This document shows positions 14,153 through 16,696 of a stretch of 16,696 bases of DNA, piece after piece; positions within the stretch are counted from its first letter, which is position 1, and every line of letters begins with the position of its first letter. The position numbers were made by a program, and so were the translations under genes. The notes below the pieces were generated by a model. It did not search any database. It saw nothing but the letters and a program-made list of their open reading frames with translations, and was not told the origin of the DNA. Source of the stretch: an uncultured Clostridia bacterium (GTDB taxonomy: Bacteria; Bacillota; Clostridia; Oscillospirales; Acutalibacteraceae). The DNA lies in the NCBI GenBank assembly GCA_946628455.1, contig CAMOWP010000026.1, forward strand, positions 1-16,696, written 5' to 3'.

Positions 14153-14650
14153 TCACAGATTAATTTTGCTTTTGAGCTTTGCCTTATCAAACGCGGCAGC
14201 AAGAATTATGAAAATCACAGCAGAGCCGACTGCCTGAATTATATTACCGGGAAGGTCAACTACTGCGTATGCCTTATTGATAATCAAATCTGCAATATAG
14301 TAGCCGCCTACCGTAATCAGCCCTGACAGCAAAGTCACAAGACAGTTTTTAACGCTGAAAAGCTTGCTTTCTTTTTTAGAAACGGTAAGAAACGGAACAG
14401 CAATCAGCGCCTTGATTATAACCGTTGCAGGCGCATAGATTACGTATGAGCCTGCTATATCGGCAAGCCCTTCGCCGATTGCTCCCGCGAGCATTGCCCA
14501 CGGTCCGATAATAAGCGCTGAAAGATAAATCAGCGCGTCGCCGAAATGAACATACCCGCTTGCCACGGGAAACTTAACAAACATAGTAAGAACAAAAATG
14601 AATGCCGCAAACATTCCCGTGAAAGCAAGCTGCTTTACGTTTTTATTCAT
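14153..14650 (-). CDS. ECF-transporter S-component-like membrane protein
   Basis: A 165-residue protein with about five to six hydrophobic segments. FVKFPVASGYVHFGDALIYL, followed by IIGPWAMLAGAIGEGLADI, resembles the vitamin-binding S components of energy-coupling factor transporters (the riboflavin-type/DUF1393 group). The family annotated TIGR04002 is a possible match. S components bind a vitamin or metal outside and use a shared EcfAAT module encoded elsewhere. I start at the ATG at 14650 because AGGAGG lies 8 nt before it; a longer frame from 14695 would put that ribosome binding site inside the gene. It is co-transcribed with the radical SAM gene and divergent from a MocR-type regulator. 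The substrate cannot be told from sequence. Confidence 0.8.
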   Translation of the reverse strand: MNKNVKQLAFTGMFAAFIFVLTMFVKFPVASGYVHFGDALIYLSALIIGPWAMLAGAIGEGLADIAGSYVIYAPATVIIKALIAVPFLTVSKKESKLFSVKNCLVTLLSGLITVGGYYIADLIINKAYAVVDLPGNIIQAVGSAVIFIILAAAFDKAKLKSKINL

Positions 14651-14667
14651 TTGTTTTTCCTCCTGTA

Positions 14668-14705
14668 TTATGTACATAAGGAAGAGCTCTTGCATTTATG
14701 TTATG
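14668..14705. promoter_or_regulatory. Cluster of TTATG boxes in the divergent intergenic region
   Basis: TTATG occurs at 14668-14672, inverted as CATAA at 14675-14679 (together the 12-bp palindrome TTATGTACATAA), and twice in tandem at 14696-14700 and 14701-14705. The tandem copies fill the spacer of the plus-strand promoter. MocR-type regulators often bind direct plus inverted repeats near divergent genes, so this is a reasonable operator candidate for control of both directions. The sequence is A/T-rich, so chance is possible. Confidence 0.4.
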
Positions 14706-14718
14706 ATAAGTATATAAT
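14690..14718 (+). promoter_or_regulatory. Promoter of the MocR-type regulator gene
   Basis: TTGCAT (14690-14695), a 17-bp spacer and a perfect TATAAT (14713-14718). The predicted start near 14725 gives a leader of about 45 nt. Confidence 0.7.
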
Positions 14719-14770
14719 AATTCTGTCATTAATAAAATACACAGATTTAATTATTTTTAAAGGTACAGTT

Positions 14771-16036
14771 ATGAAGAAATACTCAGAGCTATACAGCTAC
14801 TATAAAGAGCTTATAAAAAGCGGACAGCTGAGAAGCGGAGAAAAGCTGCCCTCTGTAAGAAAAGCGGCAGATATTCACTCCGTGAGCAAAACAACAGTTC
14901 AAAACGCATATTTTGACCTTCAGGCGGACGGCTATATTATCTCGTCGCCGAAAAGCGGATATTACGTTTCAGAGATTAACATTAACAACGCGGCGCAAAT
15001 TAAGAGCAGTGAAAGCAAAAGGGCTGCCGTTTATAATTTTAAAAGCGGAGAGGCTGACGAGGAGGCGTTTGACCTTCAGCTCTGGCAGCGGTACGTAAAA
15101 AGCGCGTTCCGTCAGCACGAAAGGCTGCTTTCTTACGGCGAGGTACAAGGCGAGCGCGACCTGCGTGAGGCGCTTTCTGAATACATCAGGGAAAAGCGAA
15201 ACGTTATTGCCTCCCCTGAAAGAATAGTTATCGGCGCGGGCGTTCAGCCGTTACTTGCGATTCTATGCTCAATTATTAAAGAGAGAAATACAGTTTCCTT
15301 TCCCGATAAATCCTTCGTTCAGGGTGCTGCATTATTTAATGATTATAATTATAAAGTTAATTACAGAAATAAGGACGCTGATATTATTTACGTATGCCCT
15401 TCACATATGACGTCATACGGAGACGTTATGCCGATTAAGCGGCGGCTCGAGCTGATAAAGCACAGCAAAAAGCGCGACAGCTTAATTATTGAAGATGATT
15501 TTGACAGCGATTTTTTGTATAACAAAAAGCCTACCCCTTCGCTATTTGCGCTTTCTGGCGGAGATAACGTTATATATATGGGCTCGTTTTCAAACGTTCT
15601 TATTCCCGGAATCAGAGTCAGCTTTATGGTGCTTACCGAAAAGCTTATTAAAGCATTCAGAAACAATATTGAAAAATACGCTCAGACAGCGAGCAAAACG
15701 GAACAGATTGCGCTTTGCGGCTACATAAGAGACGGGCACATAATGGCTCAGACAAGACGGATAAGAAGGCACTATACGGCTAAGACAAGAATTCTTCTTA
15801 ACGAAATAAAAAAGCAGCTTCCCGAGGCGAAGGCGGAAATAAGCGAGAACGGCATACAGGTTAAGCTTGAGGCAAGCTTTACGGGAAGCACGGATACTTT
15901 TTCAAAAAACAGCGTTGACGTTTATATAGAAAGCTGCGAAAACGGAACAATAAAGCTTGCGCTATCCCCATCAAGCATAAAAAGCGAAAGCATAGGCGAA
16001 GCTGTAAGCGCATTAAAAATGTGTTTAGTGTCCTAA
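14771..16036 (+). CDS. MocR-type regulator (GntR helix-turn-helix plus aminotransferase-like domain) lacking the PLP lysine
   Basis: A 421-residue fusion. Residues 1-67 form a GntR winged helix (LRSGEKLPSVRKAADIHSVS, then KTTVQNAYFDLQADGYI). A fold-type I aminotransferase-like domain follows from about 88, with YGEVQGERDLREALSEYIRE (122-141), VCPSHMTSYGDVMP (208-221) and IIEDDFDSDF (239-248). In MocR/PdxR proteins the next block reads GTFSK, whose Lys binds PLP; here it is GSFSN with N275 (codon AAC, 15593-15595), so no internal aldimine can form. I start at the ATG at 14771 with AAAGG 7 nt upstream; an open frame continues back to 14546 but overlaps the promoter. It is divergent from the ECF/radical SAM pair and probably regulates it. 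Confidence 0.88.
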   Translation: MKKYSELYSYYKELIKSGQLRSGEKLPSVRKAADIHSVSKTTVQNAYFDLQADGYIISSPKSGYYVSEININNAAQIKSSESKRAAVYNFKSGEADEEAFDLQLWQRYVKSAFRQHERLLSYGEVQGERDLREALSEYIREKRNVIASPERIVIGAGVQPLLAILCSIIKERNTVSFPDKSFVQGAALFNDYNYKVNYRNKDADIIYVCPSHMTSYGDVMPIKRRLELIKHSKKRDSLIIEDDFDSDFLYNKKPTPSLFALSGGDNVIYMGSFSNVLIPGIRVSFMVLTEKLIKAFRNNIEKYAQTASKTEQIALCGYIRDGHIMAQTRRIRRHYTAKTRILLNEIKKQLPEAKAEISENGIQVKLEASFTGSTDTFSKNSVDVYIESCENGTIKLALSPSSIKSESIGEAVSALKMCLVS

Positions 16037-16062
16037 CTTTTGGACTATGCCCTTCAGGCATA

Positions 16063-16091
16063 TTGCATTCCCTTTTCCCCTGAATTATAAT
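16063..16091 (+). promoter_or_regulatory. Promoter of the small two-TM protein gene
   Basis: TTGCAT (16063-16068), a 17-bp spacer and TATAAT (16086-16091), the same hexamer pair and spacing as the MocR-type gene's promoter. The predicted start near 16098 gives a leader of about 45 nt. I see no strong terminator between the MocR gene and this promoter. Confidence 0.7.
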
Positions 16092-16142
16092 TAGCTTGTA
16101 AGCAAACAGATGTTTCAAAATTCATTCAGGAGGAAAATTAAA

Positions 16143-16430
16143 ATGAAGAAAACAAAGAAAGTATTAAAAGGAATTTTGATGTCGGCATTAACAATTGCAG
16201 CAGGCTTTTTAGCCCTTGCACTTCCGTTTAAAATGTTTACCGGGCTATCGTCAAGGGATATGCAGATTCTTTTCATCGCAGAGCTTGTTGTTTACTTTGT
16301 GCTTGGAATGATTTATCTGATTTTCAAGGACAGAAACGAAGCCGAGAAGGTAAAAAACGAGGAGCGCAGAACGGCAAGACGCGAAAAATTCGAGCAGGCT
16401 CAGCGCGAATACTACGACTTAGCGGCATAA
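16143..16430 (+). CDS. Small membrane protein with two TM segments, function unknown
   Basis: A 95-residue protein with a basic N-terminus (KKTKKVLK), TM1 at about 9-30 (GILMSALTIAAGFLALALPF), a short loop (TGLSSRD), TM2 at about 39-60 (ILFIAELVVYFVLGMIYLIF) and a highly charged, probably helical C-terminal tail (EAEKVKNEERRTARREKFEQ). The basic start and charged tail suggest both ends are cytoplasmic. AGGAGG lies before the ATG at 16143; an upstream ATG at 16110 is in frame but would place that ribosome binding site inside the gene. It has its own promoter. I do not recognise a family. Confidence 0.75.
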   Translation: MKKTKKVLKGILMSALTIAAGFLALALPFKMFTGLSSRDMQILFIAELVVYFVLGMIYLIFKDRNEAEKVKNEERRTARREKFEQAQREYYDLAA

Positions 16431-16447
16431 GCAAAGCTTTACAAGAC

Positions 16448-16474
16448 AAAAAGAGACAACCACGCGGTCGTCTC
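16448..16474 (-). terminator. Rho-independent terminator at the end of the tRNA-linked structured element
   Basis: GAGACGACC, a GCGT loop and GGTTGTCTC form a 9-bp stem with one G-U pair (16474 to 16453), followed by TTTTTG on the minus strand. It would stop anything reading leftward from the tRNA side and separates it from the convergent small membrane protein gene. Confidence 0.8.
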
Positions 16475-16606
16475 CTTCACCGGTGACCTACCGGGGAATC
16501 TCTTCTCAACAACGAAACAGTCCACCGGACTGTTTCTCCCACTTCTCGCGCGCTTCGCTTGCGACAAGCGGTGTTTCGTTTCGATTCCCCGCTGAATTTC
16601 ATTCAG
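16475..16606 (-). repeat. Highly structured tRNA-adjacent element, probably a repeat family or small RNA
   Basis: Several perfect inverted repeats are packed into 130 bp: CTGAAT/ATTCAG (16592-16606), CGCTTG/CAAGCG (16556-16570), a 10-bp stem GAAACAGTCC/GGACTGTTTC (16514-16536), and CCGGT/ACCGG (about 16480-16494). A longer-range pair CGGGGAATC/GATTCCCCG (16583-16591 with 16492-16500) encloses the middle two. It lies between the tRNA-Lys terminator and another terminator, with no promoter of its own. One minus-strand frame reads EVGETVRWTVSLLRRDSPVG, a string I recall from many short spurious Clostridia proteins, which suggests a dispersed repeat. Its role is unknown. Confidence 0.6.
16482..16500 (-). 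repeat. Echo of the tRNA-Lys 3' end
   Basis: GATTCCCCGGTAGGTCACC matches the 3' end of the tRNA-Lys gene (16646-16664) at 18 of 19 bases, in the same orientation, about 164 bp apart. In the tRNA this is the T-loop end, T-stem and acceptor strand. It could be an att-like duplication, a tRNA gene remnant or part of the structured element. Confidence 0.7.
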
Positions 16607-16610
16607 AAAG

Positions 16611-16640
16611 AAAAGAACACAGCAGAAGCTGTGTTCTTTT
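16611..16640 (-). terminator. Terminator of the tRNA-Lys transcript
   Basis: GAACACAGC, a TTCT loop and GCTGTGTTC form a 9-bp perfect stem, extended to 13 bp by flanking A4/T4 and followed by TTTTCTTT on the minus strand. Its near-symmetry could let it act in both directions. Confidence 0.85.
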
Positions 16641-16644
16641 GTTT

Positions 16645-16696
16645 TGGTGACCCACCGGGGAATCGAACCCCGGACACCTTGATTAAAAGTCAAGTG
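16645..16696 (-). tRNA. tRNA-Lys (anticodon UUU), 3' part, runs off the right edge
   Basis: From the right edge leftward: anticodon stem CTTGA/TCAAG with loop CTTTTAA (anticodon TTT), variable GTGTC, T-arm CGGGG-TTCGATT-CCCCG, acceptor strand GTGGGTC, discriminator A and an encoded CCA ending at 16645. The 5' acceptor strand and D-arm are beyond the window. Confidence 0.93.

Noticed and set aside
14546..14770. N-terminal extension of the MocR-type regulator by 75 residues
   Set aside because: It would read through the ECF gene start, both divergent promoters and the AAAGG ribosome binding site; the family begins at the GntR domain, which fits the ATG at 14771.
16048..16062. ATGCC-CTTCA-GGCAT hairpin after the MocR-type gene as a terminator
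   Set aside because: Only a 5-bp stem and no T-run follows.
16439..16693. Minus-strand open frame of 84 codons across the right end
   Set aside because: It runs through the tRNA-Lys gene, its terminator and the structured element; the GVRGSIPRW start is the classic artefact of reading a tRNA 3' end. No ribosome binding site.

Overview
The window looks like chromosomal DNA of an anaerobic, probably spore-forming member of the Clostridia, most likely a gut Ruminococcaceae/Oscillospiraceae-type organism. This is inferred from gene content: a GerW/YtfJ-family sporulation protein beside scpAB and an M50 protease, a YqhQ-PrmC pair, a minimal IscS-IscU system, a small radical SAM protein next to an ECF-type membrane protein, and strong AGGAGG-type ribosome binding sites. 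I recognise no phage, transposase or CRISPR. Most genes lie on the minus strand; the last two lie on the plus strand.

Positions 1-3660 (minus, read right to left) hold M50 site-2 protease, scpA, scpB, a DUF2953 membrane protein, a GerW-family protein and the start of a D-Ala-D-Ala carboxypeptidase cut by the window edge. Tight overlaps suggest one operon for chromosome condensation and envelope/spore functions. Positions 3652-9085 hold a second minus-strand operon: a lipoprotein with FG-GAP/VCBS-like repeats (starting at an internal TTG), an OmpR-type response regulator, a HAMP histidine kinase, YqhQ (DUF1385) and prmC.

Positions 9086-9761 contain no large gene but are not empty. They hold a 52-codon gene with its own promoter and terminator, and a promoter-structured RNA-terminator unit of about 130 nt, both on the minus strand. 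Positions 9762-13493 hold iscS-iscU, then nadA-mnmA, a sulfur-trafficking neighbourhood: IscS supplies sulfur, IscU builds Fe-S clusters, NadA needs a [4Fe-4S] cluster and MnmA uses IscS-derived sulfur. The iscS promoter carries two related inverted repeats that look like Rrf2/IscR-type operators. nadA has its own promoter, whose predicted start lies inside a terminator-like hairpin.

Positions 13505-16036 hold an ECF S-component-like membrane protein and a small radical SAM enzyme on the minus strand, divergent from a MocR-type (GntR plus aminotransferase) regulator on the plus strand. The regulator has lost the PLP-binding lysine. A two-TM small protein follows on the plus strand. The right end holds a partial tRNA-Lys(UUU), its terminator, and a highly structured repeat-like element containing a near-perfect copy of the tRNA 3' end.

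The strongest candidates for something undescribed are the lysine-less MocR/ECF/radical SAM module, the structured RNA downstream of mnmA, the short acidic peptide gene, and the tRNA-adjacent structured element.
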